Shown: piece by piece, positions 10,501-19,204 of the stretch
Numbering within the stretch: position 1 is the stretch's first letter
Layout of the letters: every line of letters starts with the position of its first letter
NCBI RefSeq assembly: GCF_001180245.1
Contig: NZ_CVSV01000109.1
Span: 1 to 64,000, forward strand
Length of the DNA: 64,000 nucleotides
From: Prochlorococcus marinus
GTDB taxonomy: Bacteria > Cyanobacteriota > Cyanobacteriia > PCC-6307 > Cyanobiaceae
Reading direction: 5' to 3'
Notes under the pieces: generated by a model
What the model saw: only the letters and a program-made list of their open reading frames with translations
Databases searched by the model: none
What the model was told of the DNA's origin: nothing
Program-made: the position numbers and the translations under genes

Positions 10501-11281
10501 AAAATGAAGTTGTGGTAATTATTAGTTTAATATCTTCTTTTTTAAAAATGTCTATTAATTTCTTCTGAATAATATGATCTTTTAGTGTTGAAATAAAAAA
10601 TGTTTTAGGAGATAATCCGTGTTTTCTTAATTGCAAGTTAAGTTTTTCGTTTACTTCAATTTCATTAGCCAAAAAAAGTGATTTATAGGATATTATTCCT
10701 ATCTTTTCGCCTTTTTCATTTTTCCAATCATATAAATAGGGATCTGCATAAAAAGTAATATTCAAAAAATCATCAGGAATTAATTTTTCATCTACAACTA
10801 AATAATTTAAACAATTAAGAAACTTTCTATAATTATCCATTCCTCCAGATCTTAGTAATCTAGATATATTTAATGCAATATTTTTATCTATATTACTTAT
10901 CTCACATAAGGAAATTTCCTGATCAATGGTACCTGATAGGATTACTAACTTCCTTTTTTTATTAACTGCTTGCCAATTTAAAAGTTGTTCAATTCCATAA
11001 TTCCATGTACCTTTATCTCCAAATATTCTAACTACGACTACTTTTGCATAATTTATTGTTTTTAATAAATAATTATCTATTTTAGCTGATGAATTTAAAT
11101 TAGAAATTTCTAAAGCTCTTATATTATTTTTTAATGAAGCAAATTCTTTTTCTAACAATAAGTTTGATACAAGATTTAAATCAGCCTTGACACTTGTTAT
11201 AAAAATAAAATCTGCAGCTGGTTGCTCAATTAAATCATCCTTATTCTTTTCATTTCCTGCTATATTTAATATCCTATGCAT
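7544..11281 (-). CDS. cobN: Cobaltochelatase-type large subunit CobN
   Basis: The large subunit of the class I metal chelatase that inserts cobalt into hydrogenobyrinic acid a,c-diamide during corrinoid (B12-type) synthesis. At 1245 residues it has the full family length. The conserved core includes [63 protein letters not shown] and [12 protein letters not shown]. It is paralogous to ChlH (55918-59928), which carries corresponding [17 protein letters not shown] and NASGSYSSN motifs. No cobS or cobT partner lies nearby; in cyanobacteria ChlI/ChlD-like AAA+ subunits are thought to serve, which is inference here. It is divergent from ilvE. Confidence 0.93.
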   Translation of the reverse strand: [1245 protein letters not shown]

Positions 11282-11353
11282 TTTTATATATAAATAAGGT
11301 TTAGAATACGTAAGTAGGATAAAACAATTTTACCTTAATTAAATAAATTAAAT

Positions 11354-12268
11354 ATGCATGAATTTCTTCCATACGCCTGGTTCGAAGGTAAATGTATTCC
11401 ATTTAAAGAAGCAAAAATATCAATAGCTACTCATGCACTACATTACGGTACTGCTGCATTTGGAGGAATGCGAGCGATACCTAACCCAACAAACAAAGAA
11501 GAATTCCTTTTGTTTAGAACTGATAAACATATAAAAAGATTATCTCAAAGTGCAAAATTACTCTTAACTGAAATTTCTGAAGAATATATTTTTAAAGCCT
11601 TAGAAGAAGTTATAAAAAGAAACAAGCCAGAAAAACCTATTTATATAAGACCATTTGTATATACAAGCGATTTAGGTATAGCGCCAAGGTTACACAATAT
11701 TGAAACAGATTTCTTTATTTATTGTATTGAACTAGGAGATTATCTATCCCCAGATGGTGTTTCTTGTAGAATGAGCAGTTGGACAAGACAAGAAGATAGA
11801 TCTCTCCCCTTAAGAGGAAAAATAAGTGGAGCATATATTACTAGTTCATTAGCCAAAACAGAAGCTAGTTTATCGGGTTTTGATGAAGCCCTGCTATTAA
11901 ATTCAAGTGGTAAGGTAAGCGAAGCTAGTGGTATGAATTTATTTATTGTAAGGAATGGAGACTTAATCACTCCTGGTGTTGATCAAGATATCCTTGAGGG
12001 GATTACTAGAGCTAGTGTAATTGAATTAGCAAAATCATTTGGAATAAATGTTATTGAGAGGCCTGTTGATAAAACAGAATTATTAATAGCAGATGAAGTT
12101 TTTCTAACTGGTACAGCAGCAAAAATTACACCAGTTAAAAAAATTGAATCAACTGAATTAAATGTTGAAAGACCATTAATGAATAAATTAAAAAGTAAGC
12201 TTATAGAAATAACAGAAGGTCGTTCTCAAGACTATGATAATTGGGTAACAAGAATTTCACTAAAATAA
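11354..12268 (+). CDS. ilvE: Branched-chain amino acid aminotransferase
   Basis: A fold-type IV PLP aminotransferase that performs the last step of valine, leucine and isoleucine synthesis. Its 304 residues begin with LPYAWFEGKCIPFKEAKISIATHALHYG, typical of IlvE. The PLP lysine is in RGKISGAY, and EASGMNLFIV and EGITRASVIELA bind the cofactor phosphate. The gene is divergent from cobN, separated by 72 bases that must hold both promoters, and is followed 18 bases later by metH, suggesting one transcript for the two amino-acid genes. Confidence 0.93.
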   Translation: MHEFLPYAWFEGKCIPFKEAKISIATHALHYGTAAFGGMRAIPNPTNKEEFLLFRTDKHIKRLSQSAKLLLTEISEEYIFKALEEVIKRNKPEKPIYIRPFVYTSDLGIAPRLHNIETDFFIYCIELGDYLSPDGVSCRMSSWTRQEDRSLPLRGKISGAYITSSLAKTEASLSGFDEALLLNSSGKVSEASGMNLFIVRNGDLITPGVDQDILEGITRASVIELAKSFGINVIERPVDKTELLIADEVFLTGTAAKITPVKKIESTELNVERPLMNKLKSKLIEITEGRSQDYDNWVTRISLK

Positions 12269-12286
12269 ATTAATTTTTACCTAAAA

Positions 12287-15200
12287 ATGGAATCTTTCAG
12301 AACCTACCTAAATAGAGATGAAAAACCATTAATTATTTTTGACGGAGGTACTGGAACATCATTTCAGAACTTAAATCTTACTGCAGATGACTTTGGAGGA
12401 AAAGAATTAGAGGGATGTAATGAAAACCTTGTTTTATCATCGCCAGAGGTAGTTGAGAAGGTTCATAATTCATTTTTAGAAGCAGGTTGTCATGTTATAG
12501 AAACTAATACATTTGGAGCCTCATCAATAGTTCTTGATGAATATGATATTGCTGATAAGGCTTATGAGATAAATAAAAATGCGGCATTTATAGCAAAAAA
12601 AGCAGCTGCCAAATACTCATCAGTTGATAAACCAAGGTTTGTTGCAGGTTCAATTGGGCCAACAACTAAATTACCCACCTTAGGACATATAGATTTTGAT
12701 GAATTAAAGCAATCATATAAAGAACAAATTTATGGTCTTATAGATGGAGGAGTTGATCTTCTCTTGATTGAAACTTGTCAGGATGTTTTACAAATTAAAT
12801 CTGCCTTATTAGCATCAAAAGAAATTCTTGAAAGTAAAAATATTGATATACCTTTAATGGTATCTATAACAATGGAAACAACAGGTACTATGCTAGTTGG
12901 ATCTGATATTGCTTCTGCATTAACAATATTAGAGCCATTTAATTTAGATATCCTTGGACTTAATTGTGCAACTGGTCCTGAGCAAATGAAGGAACATATT
13001 AAATATTTGTCTGAAAATTCTCCATTTGCTATAAGCTGTATTCCCAATGCAGGTCTTCCTGAAAATATTGGTGGTATAGCTCACTATAGATTAAAGCCAA
13101 TAGAATTAAAGATGCAGTTAATGAATTTTATATATGACTTTAATGTTCAATTAATAGGTGGATGTTGTGGGACAACACCTGAACATATAAAATACTTGTC
13201 TTCAATAATCGATGAAATTATTGGTAATGAAAGGACTAATAACAATAGTAAGAAAAATTCAAGCGGTTTTATTCCATCTGCCTCATCAATATATAACTCT
13301 GTGCCATATAAACAAGACAATTCAATTTTGATAGTAGGAGAAAGATTAAATGCAAGTGGATCTAAGAAGGTAAGGGAGTTATTAAATAACGACGATTGGG
13401 ACGGATTAGTTGCAATTGCCAAGCAACAACAAAAAGAAAATGCTCACGTTCTTGATGTAAATGTGGATTATGTAGGCAGAGACGGAGTGAAAGATATGAA
13501 AGAAATAACTTCAAGACTAGTTACCAATATAAATTTACCATTAATGATTGACTCTACAGATGCTGACAAAATGGAAAGTGGATTAAAGTCAGCTGGTGGT
13601 AAATGTATTATAAATTCAACAAATTACGAAGATGGCAATGAAAGGTTTGATCAAGTTCTAAATTTAGCCTTAGGGTATGGTTCAGGCCTTGTTATCGGAA
13701 CAATTGATGAAGATGGAATGGCAAGGAATTCAGAAAAAAAATATAAGATTGTCAAACGAGCGATTAATAGAACAAGGGAATGTGGTTTGTCAGATTATGA
13801 GCTATTTTTTGATCCATTAGCTCTGCCAATATCTACAGGGATAGAAGAAGATAGATTAAACGCTAAAGAAACCATTAGTGCTATATTAAAAATTCGTGAA
13901 AATTTCCCAAATATTCATATCATACTTGGGATATCAAACATTAGTTTTGGTCTTTCACCATTATCAAGAATTAATCTAAATTCAATATTTTTAGATGAAT
14001 GCATTAAAGCAGGATTAGATTCTGCTATTATCGCACCAAATAAAATTTTGCCATTATCAAAAATTTCTGAAGAAACTAAAAAGCTTTGCTTAGATTTGAT
14101 TTATGATAAAAGAAAATTTGAAGATGATATTTGCATTTATGATCCATTAGTAGAATTAACAAAGGCTTTTCAAGATTTATCTATTCAAGATTTCAAAAAA
14201 GCATCTTCAGAAAATAAAAACCTAACTCTTGAAGAAAGTCTGAAAAATCATATTATTGATGGAGAAAAAATAGGATTAGAGGACCAATTAAAAAAAGCGT
14301 TAAAAAAATATAAACCTCTTGAAATAATTAATACCTTTTTACTAGATGGGATGAAAGTTGTAGGAGATTTATTTGGCTCAGGTCAAATGCAATTGCCATT
14401 TGTACTCCAATCCGCTGAAACAATGAAATTTGCTGTTTCAATTTTAGAACCATATATGGAAACTGTAGATGAAAACATATCAAATGGAAAACTCTTAATC
14501 GCAACTGTCAAAGGCGACGTACATGATATTGGTAAAAATTTGGTAGATATAATACTTACAAATAATGGTTATGACGTAATAAATCTAGGAATAAAGCAAG
14601 ATGTTTCAGCAATTATAGATGCACAAAAAAAGCACAATGCAGATTGCATCGCTATGAGCGGATTACTTGTTAAATCTACTGCTTTTATGAAAGATAATTT
14701 AGAGGCTTTTAACAATGAAGATATTAGTGTACCAGTAATATTAGGAGGCGCAGCTTTAACCCCGAAATTTGTAAATGAGGACTGCAGCAAAATATATAAA
14801 GGGAAAATATTGTACGGAAAAGATGCGTTCACTGATCTTAAATTTATGAATGAATATATGGATAATAAGAAAAAGGGTAATTGGTCAAATACAGAGGGTT
14901 TCATTAATAATGATGGTATAAATATTAATTTAGCCTCATCAAAATCCAACTCTCAAGCTGTTAAAAAATCAATATCCATACATACCGAGACTTCCAAATT
15001 AAATTTAAAAGAAAATTTTAAAAGATCTAAATTTATAAATGAAGAAGATCCAATCCAAGCCCCTTTCTTTGGAACGAAAGTATTGAACGATATTGATATA
15101 GATTTAAATAAGTTAATATTTTATTTAGATAGAAAAGCTCTATTTAGCGGGCAATGGCAAATAAAAAAAGGAAAAAACCAAAGCGTAGATGAATACAATA

Positions 15201-15853
15201 ACTATTTGGATTCATATGCTAAACCATTGTTAGATAAATGGTTAGAGATAATTATAGATAAAAAACTTATATCACCCAAAGCAGTTTATGGATATTTCAG
15301 ATGCGGGAGAAAAGATAATAGTATTCTCTTATTTGATGAAAAATCATTAAATAAAATTTCCCAATTTGATTTTCCACGACAAAAATCTGGGAATAATTTA
15401 TGCATAGCTGATTTTTATTGTGATTTGAAAAATGATAAACCGATAGATATATTTCCTATGCAGGCAGTAACCATGGGCGATATTGCTAGTGAATATTCTC
15501 AAAAATTATTTAAAGAAGATAAATATAGCGATTATTTGTTATTCCATGGACTTACAGTGCAATTAGCAGAAGCTCTAGCTGAGTATGTCCATGCATTAAT
15601 TCGTATTGAATGTGGTTTTAGGTCTGAAGAACCAGACAAAAATAGAGAAATACTTGCTCAAAAATATAGAGGAGCTAGATATTCTTTTGGTTATCCTGCA
15701 TGTCCAAAAGTATCTGATTCAACAATACAATTATCATTATTGGATGCAAAAAGAATAAACCTGACCATGGATGAATCTGAACAACTTCATCCAGAACAAA
15801 GTACTACAGCTATCATTTCACTACACTCAAAAGCTAAATATTTCAGTGCTTAA
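12287..15853 (+). CDS. metH: Cobalamin-dependent methionine synthase
   Basis: Transfers the methyl group of 5-methyltetrahydrofolate to homocysteine through a cobamide cofactor. All four modules are present in 1188 residues: the homocysteine-binding barrel with zinc cysteines (GLNCATGP; GGCCGTTPEH), the pterin-binding domain (ILIVGERLNASGSKK; HVLDVNVDYVGRDG), the cobamide-binding domain with the axial-histidine motif DVHDIGKNLV, and the C-terminal reactivation domain (GYFRCGR; RYSFGYPACP) that uses S-adenosylmethionine. Dependence on cobamide fits with cobN just upstream and cobU at 27045. No cobalamin riboswitch was recognised before either gene. Confidence 0.97.
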   Translation: MESFRTYLNRDEKPLIIFDGGTGTSFQNLNLTADDFGGKELEGCNENLVLSSPEVVEKVHNSFLEAGCHVIETNTFGASSIVLDEYDIADKAYEINKNAAFIAKKAAAKYSSVDKPRFVAGSIGPTTKLPTLGHIDFDELKQSYKEQIYGLIDGGVDLLLIETCQDVLQIKSALLASKEILESKNIDIPLMVSITMETTGTMLVGSDIASALTILEPFNLDILGLNCATGPEQMKEHIKYLSENSPFAISCIPNAGLPENIGGIAHYRLKPIELKMQLMNFIYDFNVQLIGGCCGTTPEHIKYLSSIIDEIIGNERTNNNSKKNSSGFIPSASSIYNSVPYKQDNSILIVGERLNASGSKKVRELLNNDDWDGLVAIAKQQQKENAHVLDVNVDYVGRDGVKDMKEITSRLVTNINLPLMIDSTDADKMESGLKSAGGKCIINSTNYEDGNERFDQVLNLALGYGSGLVIGTIDEDGMARNSEKKYKIVKRAINRTRECGLSDYELFFDPLALPISTGIEEDRLNAKETISAILKIRENFPNIHIILGISNISFGLSPLSRINLNSIFLDECIKAGLDSAIIAPNKILPLSKISEETKKLCLDLIYDKRKFEDDICIYDPLVELTKAFQDLSIQDFKKASSENKNLTLEESLKNHIIDGEKIGLEDQLKKALKKYKPLEIINTFLLDGMKVVGDLFGSGQMQLPFVLQSAETMKFAVSILEPYMETVDENISNGKLLIATVKGDVHDIGKNLVDIILTNNGYDVINLGIKQDVSAIIDAQKKHNADCIAMSGLLVKSTAFMKDNLEAFNNEDISVPVILGGAALTPKFVNEDCSKIYKGKILYGKDAFTDLKFMNEYMDNKKKGNWSNTEGFINNDGININLASSKSNSQAVKKSISIHTETSKLNLKENFKRSKFINEEDPIQAPFFGTKVLNDIDIDLNKLIFYLDRKALFSGQWQIKKGKNQSVDEYNNYLDSYAKPLLDKWLEIIIDKKLISPKAVYGYFRCGRKDNSILLFDEKSLNKISQFDFPRQKSGNNLCIADFYCDLKNDKPIDIFPMQAVTMGDIASEYSQKLFKEDKYSDYLLFHGLTVQLAEALAEYVHALIRIECGFRSEEPDKNREILAQKYRGARYSFGYPACPKVSDSTIQLSLLDAKRINLTMDESEQLHPEQSTTAIISLHSKAKYFSA

Positions 15854-15862
15854 GCTAAATTT

Positions 15863-16081
15863 TTAATTGTTTTCTAAATATTCAATAATTTCTTCCTGTA
15901 GTTCTTCCATCGTTTCATTATCGCCCAGATCAAGTCCCTCACCCGCGGCATCCTGTGTTAACTCAAGATAATATGAAGCACCATCACTAGATAAGAATTC
16001 TAAAGCGGAAGTTTCATCACTATCTTTAAAAGCTTCATAAAGAGCTTTAAATGCAATGTTTTCAGTAAAGTCCCAATCCAT
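15863..16081 (-). CDS. Conserved small acidic protein of unknown function
   Basis: A 72-residue, very acidic soluble protein (many Asp and Glu, few Lys) with no signal peptide or helix long enough to cross a membrane. The sequence contains aromatic residues near the N-terminus (DWDFTENIAFKALYEAF) and a Glu-rich C-terminal helix. I do not recognise a named family. It converges on metH with nine bases between stops, and the upstream 99 bases separate it from the divergent DUF2237 gene. Codon use resembles its neighbours and the coding frame is intact, so it is probably a real gene. Confidence 0.65.
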   Translation of the reverse strand: MDWDFTENIAFKALYEAFKDSDETSALEFLSSDGASYYLELTQDAAGEGLDLGDNETMEELQEEIIEYLENN

Positions 16082-16180
16082 AATGAAAAAAACCTTATTA
16101 GAATTATTACCTCCTTACCCCCCATACTCGTCAACCTTTTTTAAAGAAATGTTGGTGTTTTATTATTAATAAAAAAAACT

Positions 16181-16564
16181 ATGACCACAAATAATCAAAA
16201 TCAGTTAAATGTCCTTGGAGAAGAAATTGAGATTTGTAGTTGCGCACCTATGACAGGGTGGTTCAGGGATGGATTTTGCAACTATGACAAAAATGATGGA
16301 GGAAATCATTCCATATGTTGTGTAATGGATGATAATTTCCTGAAATATAGTAAATCACAAGGTAATGATTTAATAACTCCTATGCCTATTTATTCCTTCA
16401 CAGGACTAAAGGATGGTGATCATTGGTGTATTTGTCTTGATAGGTGGAAGCAAGCATTATTAGACGGTCTTGCACCAAAAGTCATATTAGAATCAACGAA
16501 TATTGTAGTCTTGGAATCAGTACCTCTGGAAAAATTGAAAGAATATCAATTTAATAAAAAGTAA
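16181..16564 (+). CDS. DUF2237 family protein
   Basis: A 127-residue soluble protein with the features of DUF2237: NVLGEEIEICSCAPMTGWFRDGFC, then GNHSICCVM and DGDHWCICLDRWKQAL. Five or more conserved Cys and Asp residues and the central tryptophans mark the family. Its biochemical function is not established. The gene is single, divergent from the small acidic gene at 15863, and followed by a run of T residues near 16576 before the Ap4A phosphorylase gene. Confidence 0.8.
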   Translation: MTTNNQNQLNVLGEEIEICSCAPMTGWFRDGFCNYDKNDGGNHSICCVMDDNFLKYSKSQGNDLITPMPIYSFTGLKDGDHWCICLDRWKQALLDGLAPKVILESTNIVVLESVPLEKLKEYQFNKK

Positions 16565-16612
16565 TTACAAGTTTATTTTTTTTTTTAAAATGATAATGAT
16601 AAATTTTTTTAA

Positions 16613-17443
16613 ATGAGTTTAGAAATATATTGGAAAAAAGCACTAGTACAAACTCGATTATCAATTGATGGTGAATCATTATATCCTCTCAAAACTGATA
16701 TTATTACAAGAGATTTATATGAAAAAGACGACTTCATAATTAGGAAACTCGATACTTCAAAATTTAATAAAAAAAAAATTTATGGTCCTAAGCAAAATCC
16801 ATTTTGTCCTTGGGAAAAGATACTAGAAATTGATAAAATTGGTGATAATCATCAACTAATATTAAATAAGTACCCTGTACAAAAAGGTCATATTTTACTT
16901 ATTACAAATGAATGGAAACCTCAAAATGGATGGTTAGACATTAAAGATTGGAGAGCGATCCAACAAGTTAATAAAGATACTAGTGGATTATGGTTTTTCA
17001 ATAGTTCTCCAATTGCGGGAGCAAGTCAACCACACAGGCATTTTCAACTTCTGCGTAGATCTAAAGGTGAGGTATCATGCCCTAGAGAAAAGTGGTTTTT
17101 AGAGATGAACTCATCTCAAGATCTAGATAGTAAGCTTAAAAAAAATATTATTTTATCCAAATTTAATTTTTTAGAAAATCCATCATGTCTTTTTGAAATT
17201 TACTTAGAATTATGCAAGAAATTAGGACTTGGGGACCCTGTTAGTGATAAGAAACCGATATATCCTTACAATATTTTAATAACTAATAAATGGATCGCTA
17301 TTATAAAAAGAAAAAATGATCATATTCATGGTTTCAGTATCAACGGTTTAGGGTTTGCAGGATATCTATTAGTAACTGAAAATTCAAATATTAATTATTT
17401 AAAGAAATTTGGCCCTGAAAAACTTCTTGAAAGTTTTGTTTGA
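16613..17443 (+). CDS. Ap4A phosphorylase / ATP adenylyltransferase
   Basis: Belongs to the Apa1/Apa2 branch of the HIT superfamily, which phosphorolyses diadenosine tetraphosphate to ADP and ATP. The catalytic HxHxQ motif is seen in SQPHRHFQLLRR, preceded by SSPIAGA, and the earlier NKYPVQKGHILLITNEW matches the nucleotide-binding segment. Near the C-terminus PYNILITNKWIAIIKRK is also typical. A length of 276 residues is slightly short for the family but all recognisable motifs remain. It probably clears stress-related dinucleotides in the cytoplasm. The convergent small coiled-coil gene begins four bases after its stop. Confidence 0.85.
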   Translation: MSLEIYWKKALVQTRLSIDGESLYPLKTDIITRDLYEKDDFIIRKLDTSKFNKKKIYGPKQNPFCPWEKILEIDKIGDNHQLILNKYPVQKGHILLITNEWKPQNGWLDIKDWRAIQQVNKDTSGLWFFNSSPIAGASQPHRHFQLLRRSKGEVSCPREKWFLEMNSSQDLDSKLKKNIILSKFNFLENPSCLFEIYLELCKKLGLGDPVSDKKPIYPYNILITNKWIAIIKRKNDHIHGFSINGLGFAGYLLVTENSNINYLKKFGPEKLLESFV

Positions 17444-17446
17444 ATA

Positions 17447-17626
17447 CTAGTTAGTTACTTCAACTTCCTTATCCCTGCTTATTTGGCTTTCTAGAACTTC
17501 TATAGATGCTGTTACTGAGGCAATTTTACGTTCAAGTGAATCCTTAATATAATTGAGCATTTCTAATTTCTTATGTTGATAAAAACTCCTTTTTTCTTTA
17601 GATGATTTGAGATAACAGTTGATCAT
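17447..17626 (-). CDS. Small coiled-coil protein (59 residues)
   Basis: An open frame from ATG at 17626 to TAG at 17447 encodes MINCYLKSSKEKRSFYQHKK at its start and a highly charged, heptad-patterned helix after it (KLEMLNYIKDSLERKIASVTASIEVLESQ in outline). There is no signal or membrane segment. The helical heptads suggest a short coiled coil or helical hairpin. It lies convergent to the Ap4A phosphorylase gene, three bases apart, and fills what would otherwise be a 326-base gap. I do not recognise a family; its regular amphipathic pattern argues against a chance frame. Confidence 0.55.
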   Translation of the reverse strand: MINCYLKSSKEKRSFYQHKKLEMLNYIKDSLERKIASVTASIEVLESQISRDKEVEVTN

Positions 17627-17769
17627 TTTTATTTTTATTATAAAAAGATACTTAATTGACTTGTGACATGAAAATAAATTGGTTTTAATTTAAAAACAAT
17701 ATTCCGTATGGACTTTAATTTTTTTTTGAATAAAATTAAATAAATTCCTTACTATTCAAGAAAATATTA

Positions 17770-18780
17770 TTGAATATTCCAGAAAATTCAAATACAAAAA
17801 GAATTTCAATTGATTTACCTGAGGAACTAATTTCTAGGTTTGATCAATTACGAAAAGAGTGGGGATTTCGAGCAAGAGGACCTGTAATAGAAAAGATACT
17901 TAAAGAACTTCTTCAAGAAGATGATTTACTTCCTAAGAACCAACAGCAAGAAATAGACTTTAACGAGAATAATAATAATGAAAAATTAAATATTGATGAA
18001 GATACTGCACTGGTATTAGTTAAATCAGAGGTAAATAAAGAAGTTAATGAGATATCTTTGAATAAAACAGTTTCAAATAACAATAAATATAAAGAAAAAG
18101 CCAACTCAAACATAAGCCTTCCAAATTTTGTTGAAAAAAAAGTAAAGAATTTAAGAAGAAGTATTAATAGTGAAAAATTAAAGGAGAATATTAATGATAT
18201 TCAAATTAATACAATTAAAGAAACTGAATTAATAAATTGTCGAATTGAGTTAATTAGTCATTGGAAAAACTTATATGGTTCAGTTCCTAATGATCATGTA
18301 TTAGAAGCTTCGATGGATTGGTTTGGAAGGGATATATGGCCAAATCTCGATGGAACTGAAAATCTACCCTTTACGTGGAGTGCAGCCAATAAATTAATGT
18401 CTGAATTATGTCCATTTTGGATAAAGAAAAATCCATCCCTTGAAATTGTGTTGTTAATGATTGGCGTTTTAGAAGACCCATTTGCTACATCAGATTTAAT
18501 TAATAGGATACCAACTCTTGTAAGAAGGTTTGTAAGTAGATTTAAGCGAAATAACAGATCAAACTCGTTTGAAACTTTGGACTCAACAATGACAGTACAT
18601 GTAGCACTTAAATTATTGAATTTATCAACATCCCCAGGATCAGCACATACGTTCCGTAAAATTAGGGAGGCCTATAAATCAATAGCCTTAGAGACGCATC
18701 CGGATGCTGGAGGATCAACAGATCAAATGAGAAAATTAAATGAAGCGTATCAATTGCTAAAAAATCTATATAGAAATTAG
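17770..18780 (+). CDS. Ribbon-helix-helix-like / J-domain fusion protein
   Basis: The 336-residue product begins, from a TTG start, with a segment that looks like a CopG-type ribbon-helix-helix DNA-binding domain: a strand RISIDLPEELISRF followed by two helices with RARGPVIEKILKELL (residues about 10-45). A charged linker of low complexity follows to about residue 145, then a conserved middle region with tryptophans (SHWKNLYGSVP; ASMDWFGRDIWP). The C-terminus is a J-domain with HPD at 310-312 in ALETHPDAGGS, the Hsp70-stimulating motif of DnaJ proteins. The combination suggests a chaperone-linked or DNA-tethered co-chaperone; neither partner nor target is known. Palindromic repeats lie just downstream. 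Confidence 0.75.
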   Translation: MNIPENSNTKRISIDLPEELISRFDQLRKEWGFRARGPVIEKILKELLQEDDLLPKNQQQEIDFNENNNNEKLNIDEDTALVLVKSEVNKEVNEISLNKTVSNNNKYKEKANSNISLPNFVEKKVKNLRRSINSEKLKENINDIQINTIKETELINCRIELISHWKNLYGSVPNDHVLEASMDWFGRDIWPNLDGTENLPFTWSAANKLMSELCPFWIKKNPSLEIVLLMIGVLEDPFATSDLINRIPTLVRRFVSRFKRNNRSNSFETLDSTMTVHVALKLLNLSTSPGSAHTFRKIREAYKSIALETHPDAGGSTDQMRKLNEAYQLLKNLYRN

Positions 18781-18798
18781 TATACTAATTCTCAAATA

Positions 18799-18835
18799 AG
18801 ACTATATATAAGTCTAACTGATAGTCTCATATAAG
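18799..18835. repeat. Inverted repeat copy 1 (AGACT-N7-AGTCT plus TCTCATATAAG)
   Basis: Positions 18799-18815 read AGACTATATATAAGTCT, an imperfect palindrome with perfect AGACT/AGTCT ends. Ten bases later, TCTCATATAAG occupies 18825-18835. The copy begins 19 bases after the stop of the J-domain gene. The same two elements recur at 18971-18995 and 19501-19546. Confidence 0.6.
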
Positions 18836-18970
18836 AGAGCCGAAAAAATAAAAATTTCTGGTTTTCATCAATTATTTCTATTTAAATTTATGGAAATAAT
18901 AATTACGTATAAATGAAATTTAAACCAAAAATTTACTTTTAAAAAACAAATATTACATTGTATAGTACTT

Positions 18971-18995
18971 CTTATATGAGACTTACTTTAAGTCT
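18971..18995. repeat. Inverted repeat copy 2 (CTTATATGAGACTTA-CTT-TAAGTCT)
   Basis: CTTATATGAGA (18971-18981) overlaps a 17-base inverted repeat at 18979-18995 with perfect seven-base arms, AGACTTA and TAAGTCT, around CTT. The arm bases between AGACT and AGTCT differ from copies 1 and 3 in a compensated way, so symmetry is retained while sequence varies. Confidence 0.6.
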
Positions 18996-19204
18996 TGTTT
19001 AGAGTCTTAAACTAGATAATAAAGAAAAGTAATTTATCAACTTAAATAAATCAGAGCCAAACTCCTTAATAAATAGCCAAAATTAAAAATTTAATAAAAA
19101 AAATCAATAAATTATGTCCTTTCAATGTCCAAGAAATTAATAAAGCCTAAAAAGCATTGATATAACTACTTTTTCCCTCTTGCCGTACTGCCTTAAAGAC
19201 AGTA

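Larger units (their letters stand above)
18781..19204. other. Gene-free intergenic stretch with inverted repeats
   Basis: No open frame with coding character was found in these 424 bases. What stands out are two copies of a 17-base inverted repeat with AGACT and AGTCT ends, each beside an 11-base motif TCTCATATAAG or its complement, described separately. The middle part (about 18840-18960) is plain AT-rich sequence. At the right edge GTACTG (19185-19190) and CAGTAC (19200-19205) could pair across nine bases, but no T-run follows on either strand, so it is not a convincing terminator. Confidence 0.6.

Noticed and set aside
11282..11353. Possible cobalamin riboswitch between cobN and ilvE
   Set aside because: Seventy-two bases is far too short for the roughly 200-base element, and none of its conserved boxes is visible.
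14569..14949. A 126-residue minus-strand frame inside metH
   Set aside because: It mirrors the cobamide-binding domain of metH, which is conserved on the plus strand; it has no start context or motif of its own.
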